Assembly (NCBI GenBank): GCA_045106855.1
Contig: JBGCFI010000007.1
Coordinates: 62,001 to 126,000, forward strand
Direction: 5' to 3'
Length of the DNA stretch: 64,000 bases
Source of the DNA: Granulosicoccus sp045106855
GTDB taxonomy: Bacteria > Pseudomonadota > Gammaproteobacteria > Granulosicoccales > Granulosicoccaceae
The notes under the pieces are model-generated. The model was not told the DNA's origin. It saw only the letters and a list, made by a program, of their open reading frames with translations, and did not search any database. The position numbers and the translations under genes were made by a program. Numbering within the stretch: the stretch's first letter is position 1; each line of letters opens with the position of its first letter. Shown here piece by piece: positions 16,823 through 26,237 of this stretch.

Positions 16823-16885
16823 TTTGCTCCAGCTCTTTAAGTCTGCAATGCAATGCCGGTCCAAGAGTGACTGGCAAGTCTAATC

Positions 16886-16920
16886 GCACGGCTTTGGGTT
16901 AGTCTACCTGTGGGCCGTGC
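16886..16920 (+). terminator. Stem-loop downstream of EF-hand gene
   Basis: GCACGGC (16886-16892) and GCCGTGC (16914-16920) form a perfect 7-bp stem with a 21-base loop, 64 bases after the EF-hand stop. No T-run follows, so it is a weak terminator candidate. Confidence 0.3.
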
Positions 16921-17037
16921 GCTGATTTCCCCCCGAAAGTTCCCTATACATTTACAATCGATCGGATACTGTGTCAATCTGCGTGCCCGGCTTCGTTGAG
17001 CCGGTTTACGGATGTTGCAACTATTCGGAATCGATTC

Positions 17038-18201
17038 ATGTTTAACCTTTCGATGAATTTCGCGCTCGGTGAAGAGATCGATGCGCTTCAGGACACCGTG
17101 CGCAGGTTTGCGCGGGATCAGATCGCTCCACGAGCGGCAGACATTGATTTAACGAACGAATTCCCCTCTGATCTATGGCAAAAGATGGGGGATTTGGGTC
17201 TTCATGGCATAACAGTGCCTGAAGAATACACTGGGGCTGGTATGGGTTACCTGGCACATACCATCGCCATAGAGGAAATCAGCCGGGCTAGTGCATCAGT
17301 GGGCTTGAGTTACGGGGCACATTCCAACCTTTGTATCAACCAGATTAATCGATGGGGGACTGATGAGCAAAAGCGAAAGTATTTGCCACAACTGATCAGT
17401 GGTGGTCACGTAGGCTCGCTGGCTATGTCCGAACCCTCTTCGGGGTCCGATGTAGTGTCCATGCAACTTCGATGCGAGAAGCGCAACGACCGCTTTGTGC
17501 TTAACGGCAACAAGATGTGGATTACTAACGGACCAGATGCCGACACACTGGTCGTTTATGGCAAATCTGACCCTGCAGCCGGTTCGCGAGGAATTACCGC
17601 ATTTTTAATTGAAAAAAGTATGGTCGGTTTCTCGACAGGTCAAAAGCTGGATAAATTGGGGATGCGTGGCTCCAATACCTGCGAACTGATTTTCGAGGAT
17701 GTTGATGTGCCATTTGAAAATGTTCTGGGTACAGAGGGATGCGGCGTGGACGTTCTGATGTCTGGTCTGGACTTCGAGCGTGTGGTGCTTGCTGCAGGCC
17801 CACTGGGCATCATGGCTGCTGCGATGGATGTGGTGGTACCGTATGTTCATGAACGTAAGCAGTTCGGTCAGCCAATCGGAACTTTTCAGCTTATGCAAGG
17901 TAAACTTGCGGACATGTATACCACCATGAATGCCTGTAAAGCTTACGTGTACGCGGTTGCTCGTGCCTGCGACATGGGAGAAACAACTCGCAAGGATTCG
18001 GCGGGTTGTATTTTATATGCTGCTGAAAAAGCAACCTTGCTTGCTCTGGATGCCATTCAGTGTCTGGGGGGCAATGGATATATCAACGACTATCCCACAG
18101 GCCGTTTATTGAGAGATGCCAAGCTGTACGAAATTGGCGCAGGAACCAGTGAGATACGTCGAATGCTCATAGGTAGGGAACTGTTTAACGAAACGGCCTG
18201 A
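17038..18201 (+). CDS. liuA: Isovaleryl-CoA dehydrogenase
   Basis: LiuA oxidises isovaleryl-CoA to 3-methylcrotonyl-CoA in leucine breakdown, passing electrons to ETF. The 387-residue product matches the family length. I chose ATG at 17038 (MFNLSMNFALGEEIDAL), although an in-frame TTG lies at 16996 and another ATG at 17053. Acyl-CoA dehydrogenase features are LAMSEPSSGSDVVSMQLR, WITNGPDAD and a C-terminal GGNGYINDYPTGRLLRD. The catalytic Glu of the isovaleryl type is at E247 in GLDFERVVLAAGP, where short-chain dehydrogenases have another residue. The two carboxylase subunit genes follow directly, which secures the call. Confidence 0.93.
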   Translation: MFNLSMNFALGEEIDALQDTVRRFARDQIAPRAADIDLTNEFPSDLWQKMGDLGLHGITVPEEYTGAGMGYLAHTIAIEEISRASASVGLSYGAHSNLCINQINRWGTDEQKRKYLPQLISGGHVGSLAMSEPSSGSDVVSMQLRCEKRNDRFVLNGNKMWITNGPDADTLVVYGKSDPAAGSRGITAFLIEKSMVGFSTGQKLDKLGMRGSNTCELIFEDVDVPFENVLGTEGCGVDVLMSGLDFERVVLAAGPLGIMAAAMDVVVPYVHERKQFGQPIGTFQLMQGKLADMYTTMNACKAYVYAVARACDMGETTRKDSAGCILYAAEKATLLALDAIQCLGGNGYINDYPTGRLLRDAKLYEIGAGTSEIRRMLIGRELFNETA

Positions 18202-18204
18202 TTC

Positions 18205-19800
18205 ATGACCAGAATACGTATTACAGCATTACCTGAAGCAGACAATACCACTGCCATGCTCGCTCAGTTTGAAGACGTCGCTCGAGTGGCTGCGCACATC
18301 ATGCAGGGAGGTTCTGATCGATCTCGAAAACGTCATATGGGTCGAGGCAAGTTACTACCACGAGATCGAGTCAATAGCTTGATAGATCCGGGCTCAGCCT
18401 TTCTCGAAATCGGCCTGTTCGCTGCACATAATTGCTACGACCCGGCAATACCGTCTGCTGGCGTCATAGCTGGTGTGGGTACCATCGAAGGCAGATTGTG
18501 CATGATCATCTGCAATGATGCGACGGTGGCTGGTGGCACATACTATCCGCTTACGGTGAAAAAACATCTAAGGGCGCAGGAAATAGCCAGTGAGAATCAT
18601 TTGCCGTGCGTGTATCTGGTGGATAGCGGTGGTGCGAATCTACCCAATCAAGATGAAGTTTTCGCTGACAAGGAGCACTTCGGAAGAATCTTTTACAATC
18701 AGGCACGGATGAGTGCGCGTGGCATTGCGCAGATTGCTGTGGTCATGGGCTCTTGTACTGCAGGTGGTGCCTATGTGCCTGCCATGAGCGATCAAACGAT
18801 CATCGTAAAAGAGCAAGGCACAATTTTTCTTGCCGGGCCACCGTTGGTCAAGGAGGCCACCGGGGAAATCGTCGATGCGGAAACGCTCGGTGGTGGTGAT
18901 ACACATACACGTCTTTCCGGTGTGGCCGACCACCTGGCAGACGATGACCAGCATGCACTGGCATTAGCCAGGCGCATTGTGCGTAATTTAACACCATCTC
19001 TTTATCAAGCACCGGTACATGGCGAGGTGAGTCTGCCGCATTATTCGCAAGACGACATCATGGGGCTTATCCCTTTCGATACGCGTCAGCCATTTGATAT
19101 CAGAGACATTATTGCCACACTAATAGATGACTCTGATTTTGATGAATTCAAAGCACGATATGGAACCACACTGGTATGTGGCTTTGCCTCTATTGATGGC
19201 ATGCGCGTCGGGATTCTTGCCAACAACGGCGTATTATTCTCTGAGAGTTCGCTCAAAGGTGCGCATTTCATACAGCTATGTTGTCAACAGAAAATTCCTT
19301 TGCTGTTTCTTCAGAACATCACCGGTTTTATGGTGGGATCCAAATATGAAGCCGGTGGCATCGCCAGCGATGGCGCCAAACTTGTCAACGCTGTTGCTAC
19401 TGCAGAGGTACCCAAGATCACCATAATTGTAGGTGGCAGTTACGGTGCCGGTAATTATGGGATGTGTGGCCGTGCTTTTGGTCCACGATTCGTCTGGATT
19501 TGGCCAAATGCGCGTATTTCTGTAATGGGTGGGGTACAGGCCGCGGGCGTCCTGGCCAGTGTAAAGCGCGCAGGTATGGAGCAGCGGGGCGAATCATGGT
19601 CAGAGGAAGAAGAGATCGACTTCAAACAACCGGTTATTGATCAGTTTGACGCACAATCACACCCCCTTTACGCATCGGCACGACTTTGGGACGACGGTAT
19701 TATAGATCCTCGCAAGACCCGAGAAGTCATCTCTTTGTCACTTAAGGCTTGCTTTAATGCTCCCATCGCCGAAACAAATTTTGGCTTGTTCAGGATGTAG
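18205..19800 (+). CDS. liuB: Methylcrotonyl-CoA carboxylase beta (carboxyltransferase) subunit
   Basis: This 531-residue carboxyltransferase moves CO2 from biotin to 3-methylcrotonyl-CoA, giving 3-methylglutaconyl-CoA. The crotonase-like carboxyltransferase fold shows in GRGKLLPRDRVNSLIDPGS, GGTYYPLTVKKHLRAQEIA, VDSGGANLPNQDEVF, and the oxyanion loop MGSCTAGGAYVPAMSD. GSYGAGNYGMCGRAFGPRF is typical of MCC beta rather than propionyl-CoA carboxylase. It starts three bases after liuA and ends three bases before liuD, so the three genes are one operon. Confidence 0.94.
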   Translation: MTRIRITALPEADNTTAMLAQFEDVARVAAHIMQGGSDRSRKRHMGRGKLLPRDRVNSLIDPGSAFLEIGLFAAHNCYDPAIPSAGVIAGVGTIEGRLCMIICNDATVAGGTYYPLTVKKHLRAQEIASENHLPCVYLVDSGGANLPNQDEVFADKEHFGRIFYNQARMSARGIAQIAVVMGSCTAGGAYVPAMSDQTIIVKEQGTIFLAGPPLVKEATGEIVDAETLGGGDTHTRLSGVADHLADDDQHALALARRIVRNLTPSLYQAPVHGEVSLPHYSQDDIMGLIPFDTRQPFDIRDIIATLIDDSDFDEFKARYGTTLVCGFASIDGMRVGILANNGVLFSESSLKGAHFIQLCCQQKIPLLFLQNITGFMVGSKYEAGGIASDGAKLVNAVATAEVPKITIIVGGSYGAGNYGMCGRAFGPRFVWIWPNARISVMGGVQAAGVLASVKRAGMEQRGESWSEEEEIDFKQPVIDQFDAQSHPLYASARLWDDGIIDPRKTREVISLSLKACFNAPIAETNFGLFRM

Positions 19801-19803
19801 CTG

Positions 19804-21795
19804 ATGTTTAGTCGAATCCTGATAGCTAACCGTGGTGAAATTGCTGTACGTATTATCCGTACTGCTCATCGATTGGGTATTGAGACAGTCGCTGTCTACT
19901 CGGATGCAGACAAAGGTGCCATGCATGTGAAGTTGGCAGATCAGGCTATCTGTATCGGACCGCCTCCGGTAGCGCAAAGCTATCTGCAAGGCGGAAAAAT
20001 TATTCAAGCCGCTTTATACAGCGGCGCGCTGGCTATTCATCCGGGTTATGGTTTTTTATCTGAAAATCCGGAGTTTGTAGATGCGGTTGTCGCCGCAGGG
20101 CTGATATTTATTGGTCCTTCGGCGCAGTCAATACGCGCTATGGGACTGAAGGATTCAGCTAAAACGCTCATGCAAGATGCAGGAGTGCCTGTTGTACCCG
20201 GCTACCACGGCGGTAATCAGGATCCGGAGATGCTCGCTCGAGAGGCTGAGAAAATTGGTTATCCAGTCATGATCAAAGCACGTGCGGGGGGTGGTGGAAA
20301 GGGCATGCGGCTGGTTGAATCTGCCGACACTTTCGCAGCGGCATTAAACAGTGCTGCACGAGAGGCTGACACTTCATTTGGCGATTCTTCAGTGTTGATA
20401 GAAAAGTTTATTAGCCATCCCAGGCACATCGAAATACAATTATTCGGCGATAACCATGGCAATATCGTGCACCTGTTTGAACGTGATTGTTCGTTGCAGC
20501 GCAGGCATCAAAAAGTTGTTGAAGAAGCACCAGCGCCTGGTATGACTACCGCTGTACGTAGTGCAATGACCGATGCCGCAATTACTGCAGCTCGAGCTAT
20601 TAACTACAGTGGCGCCGGTACTGTTGAATTCATTGTTGATGGCTCAGGCCCATTGCGTAAAGATGGATTCTGGTTCATGGAAATGAATACTCGCTTGCAG
20701 GTAGAACATCCCGTGACCGAAGCTATTACAGGCATCGATCTGGTTGAAGCCCAATTACGTGTTGCAAGTAATGAATTTCTGCCTTTTGATCAGAAAAAAC
20801 TTGCTATAAATGGTCATGCAATGGAGACGAGGCTGTATGCGGAAGACGTACGTGCAGGGTTCCTGCCAGCAACAGGTAAGATTCATCACTTTAGTTTTGG
20901 TGAGCAGGTTCGTGTTGATACTGGAGTGAGTTCCGGCGATACCATCACGCCGTACTACGATCCCATGATCGCTAAAATAATTACATACGGACCTACACGG
21001 GCGAAAGCACTGAGCAATATGCACCGTGCGTTGGAAAACACTCATGTAGCAGGTACAACAACCAATATAGATTTTTTACGCTCTCTCGTTTTGCTTGACG
21101 ACTTTGGCTCGGGTAATGTTGATACTGAACTCATTGAAAGGAATGTCGAGCAGCTTTGCGAAAAAGATCAGCCGGATGGATTGTCCAAATTATTGGCTGC
21201 CATTGTACTCAATGGAATAAATCCCGATTATTCCTTACTTGGATGGCGCCAGTTTGGAGATGCTAGTCATCTGTTCGATCTCACGAATCAGCAGAAAACT
21301 GCGAAATGCAGATTAGTACTTGGTGCGCATGGTAGTGTTCAGTTAAAGCATGAACACGGAGATGAAACTATCTGTCGGATAACGGTCACTGATGTAACTG
21401 ATAGAATGGTGTGCTTTGTTCTGGACGGTTGTCGACTCTCGGCAAAAATACACCACTGGAAAGAATCCGGACACGAGACAGTGTCTATCCTGATAAACGG
21501 AAATACGCATGTTTTTCAGAAACCGGATGGCCTGGTAGGCACTGAGCAGGGTTCACAGAATGCGGATTCTCTTGTAGCACCTATGACTGGCATCGTAAGG
21601 TTGGTGGATGTGGTAGTTGGGCAGGACGTTTCCAAAGGTGAACGCCTGATGGTCATGGAGGCCATGAAAATGGAAAGTAGTTTATTTTCCCCACGATCCG
21701 GAATCGTTGAATCGATCAACTGTTCGGTCGGTGATAGCGTTGAGGGTGGGGCGGTGTTGATTCGCTTGCAAGAATTGCGTGACGACCCAGCCTGA
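19804..21795 (+). CDS. liuD: Methylcrotonyl-CoA carboxylase alpha (biotin) subunit
   Basis: This 663-residue protein carries biotin carboxylase (about 1-450, with ILIANRGEIAVRI, the ATP-grasp loop AGGGGKGMRLV and the EMNTRLQVEHPVTE active-site segment), a middle MCC-type linker, and a C-terminal biotinyl domain with EAMKM and biotin-acceptor K622. It carboxylates biotin with ATP and bicarbonate for the LiuB subunit. Adjacent LiuA and LiuB show that the substrate is methylcrotonyl-CoA. No liuC, liuE or liuR gene flanks the operon, so methylglutaconyl-CoA hydratase and HMG-CoA lyase must lie elsewhere. Confidence 0.94.
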   Translation: MFSRILIANRGEIAVRIIRTAHRLGIETVAVYSDADKGAMHVKLADQAICIGPPPVAQSYLQGGKIIQAALYSGALAIHPGYGFLSENPEFVDAVVAAGLIFIGPSAQSIRAMGLKDSAKTLMQDAGVPVVPGYHGGNQDPEMLAREAEKIGYPVMIKARAGGGGKGMRLVESADTFAAALNSAAREADTSFGDSSVLIEKFISHPRHIEIQLFGDNHGNIVHLFERDCSLQRRHQKVVEEAPAPGMTTAVRSAMTDAAITAARAINYSGAGTVEFIVDGSGPLRKDGFWFMEMNTRLQVEHPVTEAITGIDLVEAQLRVASNEFLPFDQKKLAINGHAMETRLYAEDVRAGFLPATGKIHHFSFGEQVRVDTGVSSGDTITPYYDPMIAKIITYGPTRAKALSNMHRALENTHVAGTTTNIDFLRSLVLLDDFGSGNVDTELIERNVEQLCEKDQPDGLSKLLAAIVLNGINPDYSLLGWRQFGDASHLFDLTNQQKTAKCRLVLGAHGSVQLKHEHGDETICRITVTDVTDRMVCFVLDGCRLSAKIHHWKESGHETVSILINGNTHVFQKPDGLVGTEQGSQNADSLVAPMTGIVRLVDVVVGQDVSKGERLMVMEAMKMESSLFSPRSGIVESINCSVGDSVEGGAVLIRLQELRDDPA

Positions 21796-21830
21796 GACTA
21801 AATACTTCTGCTCGTTTGCCAGATAATGTG

Positions 21831-21862
21831 ACCACAGTTCAGTATCTGTGGTTATATATTAT
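21831..21862 (+). terminator. Terminator-like hairpin after liuABD
   Basis: ACCACAG (21831-21837) pairs with CTGTGGT (21846-21852) across an 8-base loop. It is followed by the AT-rich run TATATATTAT, which can partly pair with ATAAT on the other side. It lies 36 bases after the liuD stop and likely ends the leucine operon. Confidence 0.55.
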
Positions 21863-22005
21863 CGGGTGTCGGTTTGCGCAGTGTTTTTGTCGCATTTAGT
21901 GTTGCAGGGTTTATGGCGCGCAGATAGGCTAATCGAATCCTGAGTATTGCGTCGAAGAGTCAATGCTGGGCAACTTACCGTGTCCGTATAAACGGAGTAG
22001 CCGCT

Positions 22006-23184
22006 GTGCCGAAAGTTCGTAACTCTCTGTCATCTGTAACTACAAGTGTCGACAAGGCTCATGGATTGCCAAACGAGCACTATGTATCCGATGAGGTATT
22101 CTCCAAAGAGAAGCGCTCGATCCTGTTTGATTCATGGGCGGGTATCGGTTTTACCAGTGATGTGCCAGCTCCCGGCGATGTCAAACCGATTAGCTTTTTG
22201 GGTATGCCCCTGCTTCTGGTGCGCGATCACGAAGGCACCATAAAGGTCTTTCAGAATACCTGCCGACATCGCGGCATGATCCTTGTTCAGCAGCCTGCCT
22301 CAATCAAGAAAGTTGTACGCTGCCCATACCACAGCTGGTGCTACGCTCTGGACGGTTCCTTGCAGGCAACACCGCATGTGGGTGGTCCGGGTTGCAACGT
22401 GCATGAGTCCATAAAGCGAGATGAATTGGGACTTCATGAAATCGCATCATCGGTTTGGTTGGGAGTCGTCTTTGTCAATGTTTCCGGAGACGCAGATTCA
22501 TTCGAGAAATATAACGAGACACTGGCATCTCGTTGGCACGAGTTTGCAACGTTACCGTTGCTGGGCGATCCGGAGTCAACCTTCACTCTTGATGTAAAAA
22601 GTAATTGGAAGCTGGCGGTAGAAAATTACTGCGAAAGTTATCATTTGCCATGGATACATCCTGGGCTGAATAGCTATTCGCGCTTGCAGGATCACTATAA
22701 TATAGAGCAGCGAGGGGCTTTTTCAGGACAAGGGTCGTATGTTTACCGGCAGTTAAAAGACGACGATGGCCATGGTTTCGAAGACCTGGGCGCTTTGAGT
22801 GAGGCGTGGGATACTGGCGCCGAGTACATTGCGTTGTATCCTAACGTTCTCCTGGGTGTACACCGAGATCATACAATTGCCATTGTTCTTGAACCTGTTG
22901 GCATCAATCACACGGTAGAACACATTGGTTTTTTCTACTCTGAAAAGTGCGCAAAATCAGAAGAGTTCACATCTTTACGAATGAAGAACAGAAACCTCTG
23001 GAAAGAGGTCTTTATCGAGGATATTGGCGTTGTCGAAGGAATGCAGGTGGGCAGATCCGGTTACTTCTTCGATGGTGGTAAATTTTCTCCTGCCATGGAT
23101 GGTCCAACGCATAACTTTCATAATTGGGTTGCTACAAAGCTATCCAGTGATAGTGTGTCGGTAGTTGATGAAAAAGTCGGTTAG
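22006..23184 (+). CDS. Rieske non-heme iron oxygenase alpha subunit (betaine demethylase-like)
   Basis: This 392-residue ring-hydroxylating-type oxygenase has an N-terminal Rieske [2Fe-2S] domain (C86-x-H88 in TCRHRG and C106-x2-H109 in CPYHSW) and a catalytic domain with mononuclear iron ligands in NYCESYHLPWIHPG and the Asp of FIEDIGVVEGMQ. Within the family it resembles glycine betaine monooxygenase (GbcA) and related quaternary-amine oxygenases. The dimethylglycine-dehydrogenase-like gene just downstream supports N-demethylation of betaine or a similar compound. The start is GTG at 22006 with GGAG upstream. The required reductase (GbcB type) is not in the window. Specific substrate is inferred. 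Confidence 0.78.
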   Translation: MPKVRNSLSSVTTSVDKAHGLPNEHYVSDEVFSKEKRSILFDSWAGIGFTSDVPAPGDVKPISFLGMPLLLVRDHEGTIKVFQNTCRHRGMILVQQPASIKKVVRCPYHSWCYALDGSLQATPHVGGPGCNVHESIKRDELGLHEIASSVWLGVVFVNVSGDADSFEKYNETLASRWHEFATLPLLGDPESTFTLDVKSNWKLAVENYCESYHLPWIHPGLNSYSRLQDHYNIEQRGAFSGQGSYVYRQLKDDDGHGFEDLGALSEAWDTGAEYIALYPNVLLGVHRDHTIAIVLEPVGINHTVEHIGFFYSEKCAKSEEFTSLRMKNRNLWKEVFIEDIGVVEGMQVGRSGYFFDGGKFSPAMDGPTHNFHNWVATKLSSDSVSVVDEKVG

Positions 23185-23434
23185 TCAGACAGTCTGGCAA
23201 GCGGCATATTGTGAATTGCATGATGAGCTGTTATACGCTCATGCACATGATGACAAACACGCTCTGGTTACGCTGTATACACACGCTGCGGATATGGCAG
23301 AACTTCATTCCGATATGGGTGCCGCGCGCTTTTACCTGACACAGGCTTTTATTGTTGCTTTGGAAATTGCGCATCCGGAACATCTTGCACTCGAAAAACG
23401 GCTTGATGCCTACCATGTGAGTCCGACAACATAA
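23168..23434 (+). CDS. Small hypothetical protein between oxygenase and dehydrogenase
   Basis: I do not recognise this 88-residue protein. It is largely helical by composition (ELHDELLYAHAHDDKHALVT, then a TLYTHAADMAELHSDMG segment), His rich, with no signal peptide or membrane segment. The ATG at 23168 overlaps the end of the Rieske gene by 17 bases, and its stop is 13 bases before the next ATG, so it is tightly packed into a three-gene operon. The helical repeat-like pattern could be TPR-like. It may be an accessory or assembly factor of the demethylase; that is a guess from position. Confidence 0.6.
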   Translation: MKKSVSQTVWQAAYCELHDELLYAHAHDDKHALVTLYTHAADMAELHSDMGAARFYLTQAFIVALEIAHPEHLALEKRLDAYHVSPTT

Positions 23435-23447
23435 ACCGAAACAGATT

Positions 23448-25874
23448 ATGAAATCGCATACTAGAGTTGTCGTTATCGGTGGTGGTGTTGTTGGTTGCTC
23501 GGTGTTGTATCACCTGACCAAGTTCGGCTGGACTGATGTAACTTTGATTGAACGCTCGGAATTGACATCAGGATCCACCTGGCATGCTGCCGGTGGTATG
23601 CACACGATAAACAGTGATCCCAACGTAGCTAAACTACAGAAGTATACCGTCGAGCTTTATAAGGAAATACAAGAGTATTCAGGCCAGGATATTGGACTGC
23701 ATATGACCGGGGGAGTCATGCTTGCAGCAACCAAAGCGCGATTTGACTGGCTCAAATCTATGGTTGGTAAAGGACGATATGCAGGTCTCGATGCACAGAT
23801 AATTTCACCGGAAGAGGCGCATGGGATAATGCCATTACTGGATCCCAAGCAGTTTGTTGGAGCCTTGTATGATGAGGTGGAGGGACATTTGGACCCCTAT
23901 GGAACAACTCACGCCTACGCAAAATCTGCCAGAAAAAATGGCGCACTCATTGAGCTCAATACTAAAGTGGAAGACCTTGTTCAGCTCAATGATGGGAGCT
24001 GGGATGTCATCACGGACAAAGGCATTGTCAATGCCGAGCATGTCGTGAACGCGGCAGGGCTTTGGGCGCGCGAGGTGGGTAGGATGTGCGGACTCGAGCT
24101 TCCGGTTCTAGCGATGGAGCATATGTATCTTATTACTGAAGAGATGCATGAGGTTGTCGACTTCAATAAGCGTACTGGTAAAGAGATGTTGCACGCAGTT
24201 GATTTTGATGGAGAGCTTTATTTGCGCCAGGAAGGAAATGGCATGTTGATGGGAACCTATGAAAAGGATTGCAGGCCGTGGTCTCCAAAGCAGACGCCCT
24301 GGGATTTTGGTCACGAGCTACTAAAATCCGATATTGATCGAATCACCCCTGAACTCGAGGTTGGTTTTACCCATTTTCCAGCGTTCAATAATGCCGGAAT
24401 AAAACAGGTGGTCAATGGTCCTTTTACATTTTCCCCGGATGGAAACCCATTGGTTGGTCCTGTTCCCGGGCGGCGCAACCTCTGGTCTGCCTGCGCGGTG
24501 ATGGCTGGCTTCAGTCAAGGAGGAGGCGTCGGTCTGGCGCTGGCTAACTGGATGATTGAAGGCGATCCGGGCTTTGATGTTTTTGCAATGGATATCGCCC
24601 GTTACGGTGACTACGCAACGCAGAGCTATACCAATGCAAAAGTGCGGGAAAACTACTCGCGTCGTTTCTCGATTCGGTTTCCTAATGAAGAGCTACCTGC
24701 TGCCAGGCCGCTTCGAACAACCCCCATCTATGATCGGCTAAAGGCGGCAGGGGCGCAGTTTACAGCCAGCCATGGCCTTGAGGTTCCTTTATGGTTTGCT
24801 CCGGAGGGATGCACAGAGGAGTTTTCGTGGCGTCGATCAACAGATTTTGAATCTGTTGGCGAGGAAGTCGCAGCAGTGAGATCCAGCGTGGGAATGATGG
24901 AGATTTCGGGTTTCGCTACCTATTCGGTATCTGGCAATGACTCTGAAAGCTGGCTGGATGAGATGTTGTCATGCAAACTCCCCGAAGATGGAAGAATGAC
25001 ACTGGCACCCATGTTAAAGCAGGATGGCCGGGTTATCGGAGACTTTACAGTCGCCCGTTTGAAAGATCAGTGGTTCATTGCTGGTACTGGTGCAGCACAG
25101 GATTACCATATGCGCTGGTTCAAACAACATATACCCGCAAATAAGCACGTCTCTATACGTACCCACGGGGCTTCACGAGTTGGATTGTCACTTGCAGGTC
25201 CTCATTCCCGTGATTTGCTGGCAACAGTGACAGACGCAGATGTCAGCGCTGAGAGCTTTCGCTTCATGGATATCCGGGAATTGGATATTGGATTTGCCAA
25301 TGTGCTGGTAGGACGAGTCAGTTTTACGGGCGACCTTGGATTCGAAATTTGGATGTCACCAGATTATCAGCGCTACGTATTCGATCGACTGCTTCAGGCA
25401 GGAAAAAAATATGGTTTACGTTTGTTCGGATTACGTGCACTCAATGCGTTGCGACTCGAAAAAAACTATGGGAGCTGGGCACGCGAATATCGTCCTATTT
25501 ACGATCCTTATGAATGTGAGCTAGGTCGCTTTGTTAGCTTGCACAAGCCGGCAAATTATATCGGTAAGCAAGCACTCTTACGTAGACAGAAAGAGGGAGG
25601 TGGGCCTATGAAGCTGAGGGGATTTGTGGTTGATACTGATAACGCGGATGTCATCGGTGACGAACCCTTGTATTATAAGGGTTCTGTTTGTGGCTGGGTA
25701 ACATCAGGCGGATTTGTGCACAACGCGGGTGTCTCTTACGCGATGGGGTATGTACCCAAACAGTATGCCGATCACGAAACTGACTGGGAGATTGAAATTC
25801 TAGGCGTCAGGCTTAATGCTGTTATGCATATAAAACCACTATTCGATACCAGTGGTACCTGCATGAGGTCCTGA
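23448..25874 (+). CDS. Dimethylglycine dehydrogenase-like FAD/GcvT protein
   Basis: This 808-residue protein has an FAD domain with GGGVVG at 11-16, the covalent-flavin motif SGSTWHAAGG with H46, a linker, and a C-terminal GcvT aminomethyltransferase domain (about 420-800) that binds tetrahydrofolate (for example FGLRALNALRLEKNYGSWA). Family members oxidise dimethylglycine or sarcosine and make 5,10-methylene-THF. The upstream Rieske oxygenase would produce dimethylglycine from glycine betaine, giving a plausible two-step path. The other homologue at 613-3180 is diverged in the flavin motif. The family is certain; substrate is probable. Confidence 0.85.
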   Translation: MKSHTRVVVIGGGVVGCSVLYHLTKFGWTDVTLIERSELTSGSTWHAAGGMHTINSDPNVAKLQKYTVELYKEIQEYSGQDIGLHMTGGVMLAATKARFDWLKSMVGKGRYAGLDAQIISPEEAHGIMPLLDPKQFVGALYDEVEGHLDPYGTTHAYAKSARKNGALIELNTKVEDLVQLNDGSWDVITDKGIVNAEHVVNAAGLWAREVGRMCGLELPVLAMEHMYLITEEMHEVVDFNKRTGKEMLHAVDFDGELYLRQEGNGMLMGTYEKDCRPWSPKQTPWDFGHELLKSDIDRITPELEVGFTHFPAFNNAGIKQVVNGPFTFSPDGNPLVGPVPGRRNLWSACAVMAGFSQGGGVGLALANWMIEGDPGFDVFAMDIARYGDYATQSYTNAKVRENYSRRFSIRFPNEELPAARPLRTTPIYDRLKAAGAQFTASHGLEVPLWFAPEGCTEEFSWRRSTDFESVGEEVAAVRSSVGMMEISGFATYSVSGNDSESWLDEMLSCKLPEDGRMTLAPMLKQDGRVIGDFTVARLKDQWFIAGTGAAQDYHMRWFKQHIPANKHVSIRTHGASRVGLSLAGPHSRDLLATVTDADVSAESFRFMDIRELDIGFANVLVGRVSFTGDLGFEIWMSPDYQRYVFDRLLQAGKKYGLRLFGLRALNALRLEKNYGSWAREYRPIYDPYECELGRFVSLHKPANYIGKQALLRRQKEGGGPMKLRGFVVDTDNADVIGDEPLYYKGSVCGWVTSGGFVHNAGVSYAMGYVPKQYADHETDWEIEILGVRLNAVMHIKPLFDTSGTCMRS

Positions 25875-26237
25875 TCGCATCGCGTCAGGCAAACAGTTAG
25901 AGAAACATTCATGAGTGTTACTTTTTATTTGTATTCAGTTGACGCACGAATGTTATTCGAATCCGTTAGTTCGAGTGTAACGTTTCAAATTCCAGCCTTT
26001 AACTAACTCCAGTAAAGCTACATTTACAGGAGTTATTTGTTCTGAGTATCTGTTAGGGAAGTATCGACAAAAATCCCGTAATTGAATGATGTGGTGGTCA
26101 AGTAATTTTTGGCATGCATTTTGTCGGTGCGCGCTGGTGCACACGACTCTATGTGTGTAACACAACGGATTGCGAGTCACTCCGCGTTTTACTCTTCGTG
26201 GAATGAATTTGAAATACTCTGTGCCGATGCGTTGCCC
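25875..26237. other. Intergenic region before the minor pilin operon
   Basis: About 360 bases with no supported gene. It holds the inverted repeat at 26001-26038. A weak sigma-54-like pattern lies at 26110-26125 (TGGCATG, 4 bases, TTGTC), where the -12 element lacks the usual GC. A short dyad, TGTGTGTAACACA, is at 26152-26164. The frame of fimT extends upstream into this region, but no part of the extension resembles a prepilin leader. Confidence 0.35.
26001..26038. terminator. Long inverted repeat, probable terminator of the demethylase operon
   Basis: AACTAACTCCAGTAAA (26001-26016) and TTTACAGGAGTTATTT (26023-26038) pair over 16 positions with two mismatches around a 6-base loop. A T-rich tail follows. 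It lies 127 bases after the dehydrogenase stop. Confidence 0.5.

Noticed and set aside
26110..26125. Sigma-54 promoter-like pattern before fimT
   Set aside because: The -12 element lacks the required GC (TTGTC instead of TTGCA-like), so it is mentioned only in the gap entry.
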